The notes below the pieces were generated by a model. That model was not told the origin of the DNA. It saw only the letters and a list, made by a program, of their open reading frames with translations, and did no database searches. Shown here piece by piece: positions 8,483 to 16,891 of a stretch of DNA of 64,000 nucleotides. The DNA comes from Streptomyces griseoloalbus (lineage in GTDB: Bacteria; Actinomycetota; Actinomycetes; Streptomycetales; Streptomycetaceae): contig BMUD01000001.1 of the NCBI GenBank assembly GCA_014650015.1, positions 62,001 to 126,000 of the forward strand, read 5' to 3'. The translations under genes and the position numbers were made by a program. Numbering within the stretch: the stretch's first letter is position 1; each line of letters begins with the position of its first letter.

Positions 8483-8497
8483 TTGCATATGTTGCAA
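8483..8497 (+). promoter_or_regulatory. TTGCA-N5-TGCAA inverted repeat in leader
   Basis: TTGCATATGTTGCAA is an inverted repeat with 5-bp arms about 25 bases downstream of the predicted transcription start and just before the ribosome site (GGAGGAG, 8507-8513). Its position suits a roadblock operator for a local sugar regulator. No regulator gene is adjacent. Confidence 0.45.
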
Positions 8498-8520
8498 CGT
8501 GCCATCGGAGGAGCAACTCC

Positions 8521-9813
8521 ATGAAGCTGTCCGCCCGCCTGGTCGCCGTCGCGGCCGTCCTCGCCACCGCCGCCTGCGCGCCCCAGACCTCCGGCACCTC
8601 CTCCTCCGACAAGGACGAGAAGACCGGCACCCTGCGCGTGTGGCTCTTCCAGGAAGTCAACAACAAGCCCAAGGAACAGGCCGTCGACTCCGTCCTCGCC
8701 GCCTTCGAGAAGGCGCACGAGGACACCGAGGTCACCGTCGAGTACATACCCGTCGAGACCCGCGCCCAGCGCATCAAGGCCGCCTTCAACGACCCGGAGT
8801 CCGCACCCGACCTCATCGAGTACGGCAACACCGACACCGCGGGCTATGTGAAGGACGGCGGACTCGCCGACGTCACCGAGGAGTTCGCGGCCTGGGACGA
8901 GGCCAAGGACACCGATCCGACCGCCAGACAGTCGGTCACCGTCGACGGCAAGGTCTACGGCGCCCCGTACTTCGTCGGCGTCCGCGCGCTGTACTACCGC
9001 ACCGACGTCTTCGACGAACTCGGCCTCGACGTCCCCAGGACCCAGGCCGAACTGATCTCCACCGCCAAGGAGATCCGCGCCGCCAAGCCCGGGATGTACG
9101 GCATCGCGGTCGGCGGCGCCTACACCTACGGCGCCATGCCGTTCATCTGGGCCCACGGCGGTGAACTCGCCACCGGCAAGGCGGGCTCGTACGCCTCCGC
9201 CATCGACAGCGCGGACGCGCGCGAGGGCATCGAGGCGTACACCTCGCTCTTCGGCGACGACAACTGTCCGGCGGCCAAGTGCGCCGGAATGGGCGGCAAC
9301 GACACGGTGACCGCCTTCGCCTCGGGCAAGGCGGCGATGGCGATCGGCGGCGACTTCAGCCACGCGGCCGTGGACGCCGGGAAGGTGAAGGGCGCGTACG
9401 CGGTGGTGCCGCTGCCGGGTGTCGAGCCCGGCTCCATCGCCCCCGCGTTCGCGGGCGGGAACAACCTCGGCGTGCTGAAGTCCACCTCGCACCGCACCCT
9501 CGCCGTCGACCTGATGAAGCGGCTCGCGTCCAAGAAGGCCCAGGGCGAGCTGTTCGACGGGATGGGCTTCCTGCCGACCTTCTCGGACGTACGGCAGCAG
9601 GTGGCCGCGAAGGAGCCCTTCGTGAAGCCGTTCGTCGAGACGCTCGCCGCGGACACCAAGTTCGTGCCGGCCTCGCCGGCGTGGGCGCAGATCGACTCCT
9701 CGCTGGTGCTGCCGACGATGTTCCAGGAGATCGTCAGCGGTAAGAAGGACGTGGCCACCGCCTCGCAGGACGCCGCGAAGAAGATGAACGAGGCGTTCGG
9801 GTCCGCCGGATGA
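8521..9813 (+). CDS. Sugar ABC transporter substrate-binding lipoprotein
   Basis: This 430-residue family 1 extracellular solute-binding protein captures a sugar at the outer membrane face and delivers it to the permeases. It has a lipoprotein signal with lipobox ATAAC (Cys19), then the MalE-type fold: TLRVWLFQEVNNKP, GNTDTAGYVKDGGLADVTEEF and FAGGNNLGVLKS. ATG 8521 has GGAGGAG upstream. The last four bases overlap the first permease gene. With the GH20 enzyme at the end of the operon, the likely ligand is a GlcNAc-containing oligosaccharide. That is inference; no residue-level specificity is readable. Confidence 0.88.
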   Translation: MKLSARLVAVAAVLATAACAPQTSGTSSSDKDEKTGTLRVWLFQEVNNKPKEQAVDSVLAAFEKAHEDTEVTVEYIPVETRAQRIKAAFNDPESAPDLIEYGNTDTAGYVKDGGLADVTEEFAAWDEAKDTDPTARQSVTVDGKVYGAPYFVGVRALYYRTDVFDELGLDVPRTQAELISTAKEIRAAKPGMYGIAVGGAYTYGAMPFIWAHGGELATGKAGSYASAIDSADAREGIEAYTSLFGDDNCPAAKCAGMGGNDTVTAFASGKAAMAIGGDFSHAAVDAGKVKGAYAVVPLPGVEPGSIAPAFAGGNNLGVLKSTSHRTLAVDLMKRLASKKAQGELFDGMGFLPTFSDVRQQVAAKEPFVKPFVETLAADTKFVPASPAWAQIDSSLVLPTMFQEIVSGKKDVATASQDAAKKMNEAFGSAG

Positions 9814-10769
9814 CGGCGCCCACCAAGTCGCGGCCCGTGGATCGTGCGCGGCTGCCGGTGATCCGTGGCGTGTCGCGCAGTTCCCCGCCTTCCCGGGGGA
9901 GTTCCGGTACCCCCTGGCTCTATCTCGCGCCCGCGCTCGTCGTTCTCGGCGGGCTGCTCGCCTACCCCATCTATCAGCTCGGGCTGATCTCGCTCTTCCA
10001 CTACACCCAGGCGCAGGTCAGTGGTGGGGAGCCGACCACCTTCGAGGGGTTCGGGAACTATGCCGAGCTCTTCGCCGACGAACAGTTCTGGCAGGTGCTG
10101 CTGGCCACCGTGCTGTTCGCGGCGGCCTGCGTGGTCTGCACCCTGGCCGTGGGCTGCGCGCTCGCCGTGCTCCTCACGCGCGTACGCGCCGTGCCGCGGC
10201 TCGCGCTGATGCTGGCCGCGCTCGGCGCCTGGGCGACCCCGGCGATCACCGGTTCCACGGTCTGGCTGTTCCTCTTCGACGCCGACTTCGGCCCGGTCAA
10301 CCGGGTGCTGGGGCTCGGCGACCACTCGTGGACGTACGGGCGGTTCAGCGCCTTCTTCCTGGTGCTGCTCGAAGTGGTCTGGTGCTCCTTCCCGTTCGTG
10401 ATGGTGACGGTGTACGCCGGTATCCGCGCCGTGCCGTCCGAGGTGCTGGAGGCCGCCGCGCTGGACGGCGCCTCACAGTGGCGGATCTGGCGTTCGGTGC
10501 TCGCCCCGATGCTCCGGCCGATCCTCGTGGTGGTCACCATCCAGTCGGTCATCTGGGACTTCAAGGTCTTCACCCAGATCTACGTCATGACGGGCGGCGG
10601 CGGCATCGCGGGCCAGAACCTGGTCCTGAACGTCTACGCCTACCAGCAGGCGTTCGCGTCCTCGCAGTACAGCCTCGGCGCGGCGATCGGCGTGGTGATG
10701 CTGCTGATCCTGCTCGGCGTGACGCTGGTGTATCTGCGGCTGCTGCGCCGCCAGGGGGAGGAACTGTGA
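9810..10769 (+). CDS. Sugar ABC transporter permease (MalF type)
   Basis: A 319-residue inner-membrane permease with an N-terminal cytoplasmic segment of about 35 residues and six predicted membrane helices. The EAA loop is EAAALDGASQWRIWRSVLAPML (about 211-232), where the ATPase docks. It starts at ATG 9810 inside the stop of the binding-protein gene (ATGA overlap) and ends overlapping the next start, so the genes are translationally coupled. No ATPase gene is in the cluster. Streptomyces sugar importers commonly share the MsiK ATPase encoded elsewhere, which is probably the case here. Confidence 0.88.
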   Translation: MTAPTKSRPVDRARLPVIRGVSRSSPPSRGSSGTPWLYLAPALVVLGGLLAYPIYQLGLISLFHYTQAQVSGGEPTTFEGFGNYAELFADEQFWQVLLATVLFAAACVVCTLAVGCALAVLLTRVRAVPRLALMLAALGAWATPAITGSTVWLFLFDADFGPVNRVLGLGDHSWTYGRFSAFFLVLLEVVWCSFPFVMVTVYAGIRAVPSEVLEAAALDGASQWRIWRSVLAPMLRPILVVVTIQSVIWDFKVFTQIYVMTGGGGIAGQNLVLNVYAYQQAFASSQYSLGAAIGVVMLLILLGVTLVYLRLLRRQGEEL

Positions 10770-11644
10770 CGCTCGTGGGCCAGGACCGGAAACCCCGGGT
10801 GAATCTTGTGCGCCGGTTCGTCCGGCGGCCGGGACGGCTGGCGGCCGAGACGGCGGCGCTGCTGATCGCCGCCGTGGTGGCCTTCCCGCTGTACTGGATG
10901 GTGCTGAGCGCCTTCAAACCGGCCGGGGAGATCGAGTCGTCCGCGCCGCGCCCGTGGACGCTGGCGCCCACGCTGGACTCCTTCCGGCGGGTGTTCGGAC
11001 AGCAGGAATTCGGCCGGTACTTCCTCAACAGCCTCGTCGTCGCGGTCGCCGTGGTGGTCGCCTCCGCGCTGATCGCCTTTCTCGCCGCGACGGCCGTGAC
11101 GCGATTCCGGTTCCGTATGCGGACCACCCTGCTGATCATGTTTCTGGTGGCCCAGATGGTGCCCGTGGAAGCGCTGACGATCCCCTTGTTCTTCCTCATG
11201 CGGGACTTCGGTCAGCTGAACACGCTGTGGTCGCTGATCCTGCCCCACATCGCGTTCTCCCTGCCGTTCGCGATCTGGATGCTCAGAGGGTTCGTGAAGG
11301 CCGTTCCGGAGGCGCTGGAGGAGGCCGCGTACATCGACGGGGCGAGCCGCGCGCGTTTTCTGTGGCAGATCCTTTTCCCGCTCGTCCTGCCGGGCCTGGT
11401 GGCCACGAGCGTGTTTTCCTTCATCTCCACCTGGAACGACTTTCTGTTCGCCAAGTCCTTCATCATCAGCGACATCTCGCAGTCGACCCTGCCGATGGCG
11501 CTGCTGGTCTTCTACAAACCCGACGAGCCGGACTGGGGCGGGGTCATGGCGGCGTCCACGGTGATGACGATTCCGGTACTGGTCTTCTTCGTACTCGTAC
11601 AGCGGCGTCTGGTCTCCGGACTGGGCGGCGCGGTAAAGGACTGA
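10766..11644 (+). CDS. Sugar ABC transporter permease (MalG type)
   Basis: The 292-residue partner permease. FPLYWMVLSAFKPAGEI near the N terminus and the EAA loop EEAAYIDGASRARFLWQILFPL are typical of MalG-type proteins. It uses GTG 10766, overlapping the previous stop (GTGA), with GGGGGAGG upstream inside the preceding gene. The longer open frame upstream is out of register with any homology. It ends one base before the hexosaminidase start. Confidence 0.88.
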   Translation: MTLVGQDRKPRVNLVRRFVRRPGRLAAETAALLIAAVVAFPLYWMVLSAFKPAGEIESSAPRPWTLAPTLDSFRRVFGQQEFGRYFLNSLVVAVAVVVASALIAFLAATAVTRFRFRMRTTLLIMFLVAQMVPVEALTIPLFFLMRDFGQLNTLWSLILPHIAFSLPFAIWMLRGFVKAVPEALEEAAYIDGASRARFLWQILFPLVLPGLVATSVFSFISTWNDFLFAKSFIISDISQSTLPMALLVFYKPDEPDWGGVMAASTVMTIPVLVFFVLVQRRLVSGLGGAVKD

Positions 11645-11645
11645 T

Positions 11646-13289
11646 ATGACCGAACTGATTCCAGCGCCCCGCAGCGTCGTCGCCGGTTCCGGCGAGGTGC
11701 GGCTGACGGCGCACTCCCGGATCCACGCCGGCACCGGGACGGAGGGTGTGGGGCACTGGCTGCGCACCGTCCTGCGGCAGGCGACCGGCCTGCCGCTGCG
11801 CGAGGGGCGGGAACTCGACGCCACCGAGCCCGACGGCATCGGGCTGCGGCTCGACCCGGGCCTGGGCCTCGAGGCGTACCGCCTCGTCAGCGACCGGGGC
11901 GGCGTCCTGGTCGAGGGCGGCAGCGCGGCCGGCGTCTTCCTGGGCGCCCAGACGCTGCGGCAACTGCTCGGCCCCGACGCGTTCCGCAGGGCCCCGCTGC
12001 GCCGCGACCGGGTCTGGACGGTGCCGCACGTCACGGTCGAGGACGGGCCCCGCTTCCGCTGGCGCGGACTCATGCTCGACGTCGCCCGGCACTTCCTGCC
12101 CAAGGAAGGCGTGCTGCGCTATCTCGATCTGATGGCGGCGCACAAACTCAACGTCCTCCACTTCCATCTGACGGACGACCAGGGCTGGCGCATCGAGATC
12201 CAGCGGTATCCGAAGCTCACCGAGGTCGGCTCCTGGCGCGCGCGGACGAAAATCGGCCACCGCGCCTCACCGCTGTGGGACGACACGCCGCACGGCGGTC
12301 ACTACACCCAGGACGACATCCGCGAGATCGTCGCCTACGCCGCCGAACGGCATATCAGCGTGGTCCCGGAAATCGACGTACCCGGCCACTCGCAGGCCGC
12401 CATCGCCGCGTATCCGGAACTCGGCAACTCCGATGTCGTCGACACCGCCTCCCTGACCGTCTGGGACACCTGGGGGATCAATCCGAACGTACTCGCCCCC
12501 ACCGACGACACCGTGCGCTTCTACGAAGGGGTGCTCGAGGAAGTCCTGGAACTGTTCCCCGCGGACGCCGCCCCGTTCTCGCCGTTCGTGCACATCGGCG
12601 GCGACGAATGCCTCAAGGACCAGTGGCGCGCGTCGGACACCGCGCAGAAGCAGATCTCCAACCTCGGACTGGCGGACGAGGAGGCCCTCCAGGGCTGGTT
12701 CATCGGGCATTTCAACACCTGGCTCGCCGCGCGGGGGCGCCGGCTGATCGGCTGGGACGAGATCCTGGAGGGCGGTCTCGCACCGGGCGCCGCGGTGTCC
12801 TCCTGGCGCGGTTACGCGGGCGGGGTGGCCGCCGCCCGCGCGGGACACGACGTGGTGATGTGCCCCGAGCAGCAGGTGTACCTGGACCACCGTCAGGACG
12901 CGGGCCCCGACGAGCCGGTGCCGATCGGGTACGTGCGCACCCTGGAGGACGTCTACCGGTTCGAGCCCGTGCCGTCGGAGCTGACGCCCGAGGAGACCGC
13001 GCGGGTCCTGGGCACCCAGGCCAACGTGTGGACCGAGGTGATGGAGAACCAGGATCGCGTGGACTACCAGACGTTCCCCCGGCTCGCCGCCCTCGCCGAG
13101 GTCGCCTGGAGCGCCCTGCCCGCCCCCGCCGCACGGGACTTCGCCGACTTCGAACGGCGCATGACGGCCCACTACCGGCGCCTGGACGCCCTCGGGGTCG
13201 CCTACCGGCCGCCCACCGGGCCCCTGCCGTGGCAGCGGCGTCCGGGCGTCCTGGGACGCCCGATCGACGGCCCGCCCCCGAACCGCTAG
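11646..13289 (+). CDS. Beta-N-acetylhexosaminidase (GH20)
   Basis: A 547-residue glycoside hydrolase family 20 enzyme releasing terminal GlcNAc/GalNAc from oligosaccharides by substrate-assisted catalysis. An N-terminal GH20b domain (about 1-130) precedes the TIM barrel with RWRGLMLDVARHF, HFHLTDDQGWRIEI and the catalytic Asp-Glu pair in HIGGDECL (Asp320-Glu321), then a Trp-rich active-site end (GTQANVWTE). There is no signal peptide, so it should act in the cytoplasm on imported chito-oligosaccharides. That fits its place as last gene of the importer operon, one base after the permease stop with AAGGA upstream. Confidence 0.93.
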   Translation: MTELIPAPRSVVAGSGEVRLTAHSRIHAGTGTEGVGHWLRTVLRQATGLPLREGRELDATEPDGIGLRLDPGLGLEAYRLVSDRGGVLVEGGSAAGVFLGAQTLRQLLGPDAFRRAPLRRDRVWTVPHVTVEDGPRFRWRGLMLDVARHFLPKEGVLRYLDLMAAHKLNVLHFHLTDDQGWRIEIQRYPKLTEVGSWRARTKIGHRASPLWDDTPHGGHYTQDDIREIVAYAAERHISVVPEIDVPGHSQAAIAAYPELGNSDVVDTASLTVWDTWGINPNVLAPTDDTVRFYEGVLEEVLELFPADAAPFSPFVHIGGDECLKDQWRASDTAQKQISNLGLADEEALQGWFIGHFNTWLAARGRRLIGWDEILEGGLAPGAAVSSWRGYAGGVAAARAGHDVVMCPEQQVYLDHRQDAGPDEPVPIGYVRTLEDVYRFEPVPSELTPEETARVLGTQANVWTEVMENQDRVDYQTFPRLAALAEVAWSALPAPAARDFADFERRMTAHYRRLDALGVAYRPPTGPLPWQRRPGVLGRPIDGPPPNR

Positions 13290-13325
13290 AGCCTGTCGGG
13301 CACACCCCCGGCCCGCATGCCCAGC

Positions 13326-13362
13326 GGTCCCCGGGCGGGCGGCCCGCCGCCCGCCCGGGACC
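13326..13362 (+). terminator. Terminator of the importer operon
   Basis: GGTCCCCGGGCGGGCGG and CCGCCCGCCCGGGACC pair with one bulged C around CCCG, 37 bases after the hexosaminidase stop. Confidence 0.75.
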
Positions 13363-13631
13363 CCCAACAGGCCCTGCGCACCCGTTGTCCGGCATCGAAG
13401 AGGTCATGCGATACGGGCACAAGGGTCAACGAAGAGCGTCAATACAAAACACCCCGGCGAAGTCGGGCGAAACCGGCCATGTCCGAGGTGAGGTGGGTGA
13501 ATGCCTCCTAGCGGACCCCCGTCTTCGGCGCCTGCCAAGATGTGCCAGAGTTGCCACGTCCGCCCTGTCAGCACGTACCGTACGACAGCACAGGTGGGAC
13601 CAGGTGGGGCAGCGGGAAGGGGCAGCCGGTT

Positions 13632-14525
13632 TTGAGCACGCACGCACCGCAGGCGGCGCAGGCCGTGACGCTGCCCACGACCCTGGACGAGGCCGTGGCG
13701 GCCCTCACGGCCGTGCCCGCCGCCGTGCCCGTCGCGGGCGGCACCGACCTGATGGCCGCCGTCAACTCCGGGCAGCTCAGGCCCGCCGCCCTGGTCGGTC
13801 TCGGCAAGATCAGCGAGATCCGCGGCTGGCAGTACCTGGACGGGCACGCGCTGCTCGGCGCCGGTCTCACCCACGCGCGTATGGGCCGCCCCGACTTCGC
13901 CGCCCTCATCCCGGCGCTCGCCGCCTCCGCGCGGGCCGCCGGACCACCGCACATCCGCAACGCCGGCACCCTGGGCGGCAACATCGCCTCCGCCGCCCCC
14001 ACCGGGGACGCGCTGCCCGTACTGGCCGCCCTGGAGGCGACGCTGATCATCGCGGGACCGGGCGGAGCCCGCCGCGAGCTCCCGGTGTCGCACCTGCTGG
14101 CCGGAATGGACCTGCTGCGCCCGGGCGAACTCATCGGCTACGTGCGCGTACCGCTGCTGCACGCCCCCCAGGTCTTCCTGAAGGCGACCGGCCGCACCGG
14201 CCCCGGCCGCGCGGTCGCGTCCGTCGCCCTGGTGCTCGACCCCGCCCGCCGCGGCGTCCGCTGCGCGGTGGGTGCCATAGCGCCGATGCCGCTGCGGCCC
14301 CTGGAGGCCGAGCAGTGGGTCGCGCAGCTCATCGACTGGGACAACAACCGCGCGATCGTGCCCGACGCACTGAACGCGTTCGGGGAGTACGTCGCCGCGG
14401 CCTGCATCCCCGACGCCGCCCCCGGCGAGGACGGCACCGTCCCACCGCTTCCGCCCGCGGTACTGCACCTGCGGCGCACCGTCGCCGCGCTGGCCCGACG
14501 AGCACTGGGGAGGGCGCTGTCGTGA
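13632..14525 (+). CDS. Xanthine dehydrogenase-family FAD subunit
   Basis: A 297-residue medium subunit that passes electrons from the iron-sulfur subunit to FAD. The PCMH-type FAD motifs VAGGTDLMAAVNSG (about 34-47) and HIRNAGTLGGNIASAAPTGD are clear, followed by the CO dehydrogenase flavoprotein C-terminal domain. The start is assigned to TTG 13632, with GGAAGGGG upstream and homology beginning soon after; the ATG at 13542 would add a non-conserved, promoter-like tail. Its stop overlaps the GTG of the next gene. Order FAD, 2Fe-2S, Mo forms one operon. Substrate is not evident, so xanthine is only the family default. Confidence 0.85.
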   Translation: MSTHAPQAAQAVTLPTTLDEAVAALTAVPAAVPVAGGTDLMAAVNSGQLRPAALVGLGKISEIRGWQYLDGHALLGAGLTHARMGRPDFAALIPALAASARAAGPPHIRNAGTLGGNIASAAPTGDALPVLAALEATLIIAGPGGARRELPVSHLLAGMDLLRPGELIGYVRVPLLHAPQVFLKATGRTGPGRAVASVALVLDPARRGVRCAVGAIAPMPLRPLEAEQWVAQLIDWDNNRAIVPDALNAFGEYVAAACIPDAAPGEDGTVPPLPPAVLHLRRTVAALARRALGRALS

Positions 14526-16891
14526 CCGACGACCAGCAAGGACAGGGCACGCCCCCGGGCGGCGGACGCTGGGACCCGCTGCCGCAGGGCGAGTACGACG
14601 ACGGCGCCACGGCCTTCGTGAACTTCCCCGAGGGCGGCATCGACGCCCTGCTGGACTCCATGGAGAGCCCGCTCGCCGCGCCCGGCCACGGCTATGTGCC
14701 GCCGCAGATAACGGTCACCCCCACGACCACCGCGGGCACCGACCCGGCCGCCACCGGCACCTGGGCGGTCCCCGGCGCGCCCGTCGACGGCGCCCAGTGG
14801 CACGATCCGCAGGCCGCCGAGGGGGACGCGGCGCCCGGCGACCGGTTCACGTACGACCCGGGCCCCACGGGGCAGTGGGCCTACGAGGAGACCGGCCCGG
14901 AGCACCCCGCGCCCGGGCACGACGTCACCGGCCAGTGGTCGATCCCCGTCGCCGGCGGCGACCTGCCGGACGAGTCGGGCGAGTTCACCACGTCCGCTCT
15001 GGTCGAACAGTGGGGCGGCACCCCTCCGGCCACCCTCCCGGGCGGCGCCCCGGCCCCGTGGGCCACCCAGGCCATCGGCCAGCCGTGGGGTCCCGGCGTA
15101 CCGGGAGTCCCGCAGGAGCACGAGCACGGGCAGCCGGACGGTGGGTACGGCCCCGCGCGGGAGCAGCACGAGGCCGAACGGTTCCATGGTGATCCCGGCC
15201 GTGGTGAGGGCCCCGCCTTCCCGCAGCCGTCCGGTCCGGACGTGTACGGCGGGCAGTTCGCCCCCCACGCCCCCGCGGCCGGGCCGTCGACGGACGAATA
15301 CGCGCCCGAGCGGCCCGGCGGGGCGGGACACGTGCCGGGGGCCGGTTCCGCGCCGGAGCCCTCCGGCGTGCCCGGACACGCGCCGGAGCAGCCCGCGGAC
15401 GCCCTGGGGGCGCAGCCCCACGGCGGTCCCCCCGGGGAGCCCGCCGGGGATGACGGCTCCGCGTTCCCGCAGCCGTCCGGTCAGGACGTGTACGGCGGGC
15501 AGCCCGCCCCCCACGCGTCCGCGCCCGGGGAGTCGACCGGCGAACGCGACGCCGAGCGGCCCGGTGACGCAGGACACGCCCCGGGGCAGCCCGGAGCGGG
15601 CGATGCGCAGGGGCGGCCCGCGGCCGGTTCCGCGCCGGAGCCCTCCGGCCTGCCCGGTCACGCCCCCGAGCAGCCCGCGCACGACGGGTTCCGGTCGTCC
15701 GGCGTGCCTCAGCCGTTCGGCACGGAGGGGTACGCGGAACCCCGGTGGCCGTCCGACGCGGAGGCCGCCGACGGTGCCCCGCCCGGGCTTCGGGAGCACC
15801 CGCACCCCGACGGTCAGGACGCCTCGGTGCCCGTTTCCGGGGCCGATGGCGCCTCCGGGGTCTTTGAGGTTCCCGAGGGTGCCGACGGGGCTCCTGAGGC
15901 CGTCGAGACCCCGGCAGAGCCCTCCGCGGCCCCCGGCGGAACCGGTCCGGTCGCGGAAGCGGAGGCGGCAGACCTCGCCGACGGCGGCGTGCCCGCGGCC
16001 GGCGCCGAGTCCCCGAGCGGGGCCGGCGCCCCGAACGACGGGACGCCGCACGACACTTCCGGCGAACCGGAGGTGTCGGGTGATGCGGAGGTCTCGGGTG
16101 ATGCGGAGGCGCCGGGCGGTGCGGATGTCCCGGACGCCCCGGACGCCTCGGAAGCTCCTGATGATTCCGACCGGCCCCCGGCCCCCGCGGCGGACGCCCC
16201 ACCCCTCGGCGCCCCCCACGACGACCACCCCCTGGCCACCTTCGTGCTCCGCGTCAACGGCGCCGACCGGCCCGTCACCGACGCCTGGATCGGCGAGTCG
16301 CTGCTCTACGTGCTGCGTGAGCGGCTCGGGCTGGCCGGAGCCAAGGACGGCTGCTCCCAGGGCGAGTGCGGCGCCTGCAACGTGCAGGTCGACGGCCGGC
16401 TCGTGGCGTCCTGCCTGGTCCCCGCCGTCACCGCGGCCGGCAGTGAGGTCCGCACCGTCGAGGGCCTGGCCCAGGACGGCCGCCCCTCGGACGTGCAGCG
16501 GGCGCTCGCGCGGTGCGGCGCCGTGCAGTGCGGTTTCTGCGTACCCGGCATGGCGATGACCGTGCACGACCTGCTGGAGGGCAACCCCGCCCCGACCGAG
16601 CTGGAGACGCGCCAGGCCCTGTGCGGCAACCTGTGCCGCTGCTCCGGCTACCGGGGCGTGGTGAACGCCGTCAAGGAGGTCGTCGCCGAGCGCGAGGCCC
16701 GTTCCGAGTCCCCGGAGCCCGGCCCGGACGGCGAGGCGGACACGCCCCGCATCCCGCATCAGGCGGGCCCCGGCGCCGGCGGCGTCAACCCCTCGGCGTT
16801 CGGTACCCCCGGACCCCGCAACCAGCCCGTCGACCAGCCCCATGACCACCCCGACGACCAGTCCTACGGCCAGGACGGAGGCCAGGCGTGA
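14522..16891 (+). CDS. 2Fe-2S subunit with very long disordered N-terminal extension
   Basis: The C-terminal part (about 570-720) is the two-cluster iron-sulfur subunit of the xanthine/CO dehydrogenase family: a ferredoxin-like cluster in CSQGECGACNVQVDGRLVASC-type spacing, then the helical cluster CGAVQCGFC and CRCSGYRG. The family is normally about 160 residues, but this protein has 789. The first 560 or so are low-complexity Gly/Pro/Ala/Glu/Ser with three TG(T/Q)W modules near 77-150 and two long imperfect repeats (AFPQPSG-DVYGGQ ... SAPEPSG-PGHAPEQPA). GTG 14522 overlaps the previous stop and the frame is open throughout, so this looks like one protein. About 70 acidic/Pro-rich residues follow the domain. 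Confidence 0.82.
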   Translation: MTDDQQGQGTPPGGGRWDPLPQGEYDDGATAFVNFPEGGIDALLDSMESPLAAPGHGYVPPQITVTPTTTAGTDPAATGTWAVPGAPVDGAQWHDPQAAEGDAAPGDRFTYDPGPTGQWAYEETGPEHPAPGHDVTGQWSIPVAGGDLPDESGEFTTSALVEQWGGTPPATLPGGAPAPWATQAIGQPWGPGVPGVPQEHEHGQPDGGYGPAREQHEAERFHGDPGRGEGPAFPQPSGPDVYGGQFAPHAPAAGPSTDEYAPERPGGAGHVPGAGSAPEPSGVPGHAPEQPADALGAQPHGGPPGEPAGDDGSAFPQPSGQDVYGGQPAPHASAPGESTGERDAERPGDAGHAPGQPGAGDAQGRPAAGSAPEPSGLPGHAPEQPAHDGFRSSGVPQPFGTEGYAEPRWPSDAEAADGAPPGLREHPHPDGQDASVPVSGADGASGVFEVPEGADGAPEAVETPAEPSAAPGGTGPVAEAEAADLADGGVPAAGAESPSGAGAPNDGTPHDTSGEPEVSGDAEVSGDAEAPGGADVPDAPDASEAPDDSDRPPAPAADAPPLGAPHDDHPLATFVLRVNGADRPVTDAWIGESLLYVLRERLGLAGAKDGCSQGECGACNVQVDGRLVASCLVPAVTAAGSEVRTVEGLAQDGRPSDVQRALARCGAVQCGFCVPGMAMTVHDLLEGNPAPTELETRQALCGNLCRCSGYRGVVNAVKEVVAEREARSESPEPGPDGEADTPRIPHQAGPGAGGVNPSAFGTPGPRNQPVDQPHDHPDDQSYGQDGGQA

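Noticed and set aside
12275-14521. Upstream extension of the iron-sulfur subunit to a 1538-residue protein
   Set aside because: The frame overlaps the hexosaminidase and FAD-subunit genes in other frames; translation from GTG 14522 is supported by stop-start overlap.
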